7,020 nucleotides of DNA, taken from the NCBI GenBank assembly GCA_002352135.1, contig DEHW01000128.1, positions 26,975 to 33,994 on the forward strand. The letters are read 5' to 3'. Positions 5,979 through 7,020 of this stretch are shown in pieces; the first letter of the stretch is position 1; the number at the start of each line of letters is the position of its first letter. The stretch is from Lysobacterales bacterium UBA2790. GTDB taxonomy: Bacteria; Pseudomonadota; Gammaproteobacteria; Xanthomonadales; Xanthomonadaceae. A program made the translations under genes and the position numbers. The notes under the pieces are model-generated. The model was not told the origin of the DNA and did no database searches. It worked only from the letters and a program-made list of their open reading frames with translations.

Positions 5979-7020
5979 TCAGATCACGCCGAGCCGTTTG
6001 CCCACCCGAATAAACGCCTCGGCCGCGCGCTCGATCTGCGCGGTCGTGTGGGCGGCACTCATCTGGGTGCGGATGCGCGCCTGGCCCTTAGGCACCACCG
6101 GGAAGAAAAAGCCGATCGCATAGACGCCTTCGTCCAGCAACTCGGCTGCGAAGCGCTGCGCCAACGGCGCGTCGTACAACATCACCGGCACGATGGGATG
6201 CTCGCCCGGCTTCAGGTCGAAGCCCGCTTCGCTCAGACGCTGCCGGAACAACTCGGTGTTGCGCTTGAGCTGCGCGCGCAGTTCATCGCCTGCAGCCACC
6301 AGCTCGAACACCTTCAGACCGGCAGCGACAATCGGCGGCGGCAGTGAGTTGGAAAACAGATAGGGCCGCGAGCGCTGCCGCAGCATTTCGATCACTTCGC
6401 GTTTGCCGGTCGTGAAGCCGCCAAGAGCGCCACCCAGCGCTTTGCCCAAGGTGCCCGTGAAGATGTCGATCTGATCCATCACACCGCGCACTTCCGCCGA
6501 GCCGCGTCCTGTTCCGCCGAGAAACCCGCTGGCGTGGCATTCGTCGATATGCACCAGGGCACCGTACTGCCTTGCCAGCGCCACGATCTGATCCAGTGGC
6601 GCAATGAACCCATCCATCGAGAACACGCCATCGGTGGTGATAAGGATGTCGCGAACACCATCGGCACGCGCCTGCTTGAGCTGCGCTTCCAGATCGCCCA
6701 TATCGCAGTTGGCATAGCGATAGCGCTTGGCTTTGCACAGTCGCACGCCGTCAATGATCGAGGCGTGGTTCAGGGCATCGGAGATGACCGCGTCCTGCTC
6801 GCCCAGCAAGGGCTCAAACAGTCCGCCATTGGCGTCAAAACAAGCCGCGTAAAGGATGCTGTCCTCGGTACCGAAGAACTCGGCAATTCGCGCTTCCAAC
6901 TGCTTGTGCAGATCCTGGGTGCCGCAGATGAAACGCACCGAAGCCATGCCGTAACCGTGGGTTTCCAGCGCCTGCCTCGCGGCTTCGATGATGGCTAGAT
7001 CATCCGCCAGACCAAGGTAG
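5979..7020 (-). CDS. kbl: 2-amino-3-ketobutyrate CoA ligase (glycine C-acetyltransferase), N-terminus cut by window edge
   Basis: PLP enzyme of the alpha-oxoamine synthase family. With CoA it cleaves 2-amino-3-oxobutyrate, made from threonine by threonine dehydrogenase, to glycine and acetyl-CoA. The frame is open to position 7020, giving 347 visible residues starting [11 protein letters not shown]. Comparison with E. coli Kbl (398) suggests about 51 residues are missing. Internal Met codons, such as the ATG at 6947, are not the start. Landmarks: [28 protein letters not shown], the cofactor-binding [10 protein letters not shown], and the Schiff-base Lys in [10 protein letters not shown] (codon 6443-6441, equivalent to E. 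coli Lys244 when the missing residues are counted). [13 protein letters not shown] and the C-terminal [15 protein letters not shown] follow. These fit Kbl better than BioF, HemA or serine palmitoyltransferase. The usual partner tdh would be outside the window. Confidence 0.95.
   Translation of the reverse strand, partial: YLGLADDLAIIEAARQALETHGYGMASVRFICGTQDLHKQLEARIAEFFGTEDSILYAACFDANGGLFEPLLGEQDAVISDALNHASIIDGVRLCKAKRYRYANCDMGDLEAQLKQARADGVRDILITTDGVFSMDGFIAPLDQIVALARQYGALVHIDECHASGFLGGTGRGSAEVRGVMDQIDIFTGTLGKALGGALGGFTTGKREVIEMLRQRSRPYLFSNSLPPPIVAAGLKVFELVAAGDELRAQLKRNTELFRQRLSEAGFDLKPGEHPIVPVMLYDAPLAQRFAAELLDEGVYAIGFFFPVVPKGQARIRTQMSAAHTTAQIERAAEAFIRVGKRLGVI

Overview
This window looks like chromosomal DNA from a GC-rich gammaproteobacterium. 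A Xanthomonadales-type member (Xanthomonadaceae or Rhodanobacteraceae) is my best inference, from protein character and the adjacent metX-metB pair, but no rRNA or marker gene is present to confirm it. No mobile elements, tRNAs, rRNAs or CRISPR arrays were seen.

Layout from left to right. (1) Positions 1-1968, minus strand: a methionine biosynthesis pair, metX (homoserine O-acyltransferase, complete) followed by metB (cystathionine gamma-synthase, cut by the left edge). Stop and start codons overlap by 4 bases (ATGA). (2) Positions 1969-2317: a non-coding leader that is the most informative part of the window. On the minus strand it holds a stem-loop after hflC, a perfect 10+10 bp palindrome embedded in an AT-rich promoter-like stretch, and a clear SAM-I (S-box) riboswitch directed at metX-metB. 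This gives a direct logic: the end product of methionine metabolism, S-adenosylmethionine, controls the first committed steps of the pathway. (3) Positions 2318-4278, minus strand: hflC and hflK, inner-membrane band-7/SPFH proteins that form the large periplasmic assembly around the FtsH protease. They overlap by 4 bases, and each has a strong Shine-Dalgarno sequence. (4) Positions 4279-4471: a divergent intergenic region. (5) Positions 4472-5878, plus strand: a secreted protein of 468 residues with two PPC-like beta domains and no recognisable catalytic domain. (6) Positions 5879-5978: a convergent gap with a 14-bp perfect stem-loop. (7) Positions 5979-7020, minus strand: kbl (glycine C-acetyltransferase), cut by the right edge and lacking roughly the first 51 residues.

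Functionally these are mostly housekeeping genes: methionine synthesis under SAM control, FtsH quality control and threonine-to-glycine breakdown. The less ordinary items are the riboswitch leader, which contains two mutually exclusive folds built on a repeated 8-mer, the palindrome upstream of it, and the uncharacterised secreted PPC protein. I do not see a wholly new multi-gene system.
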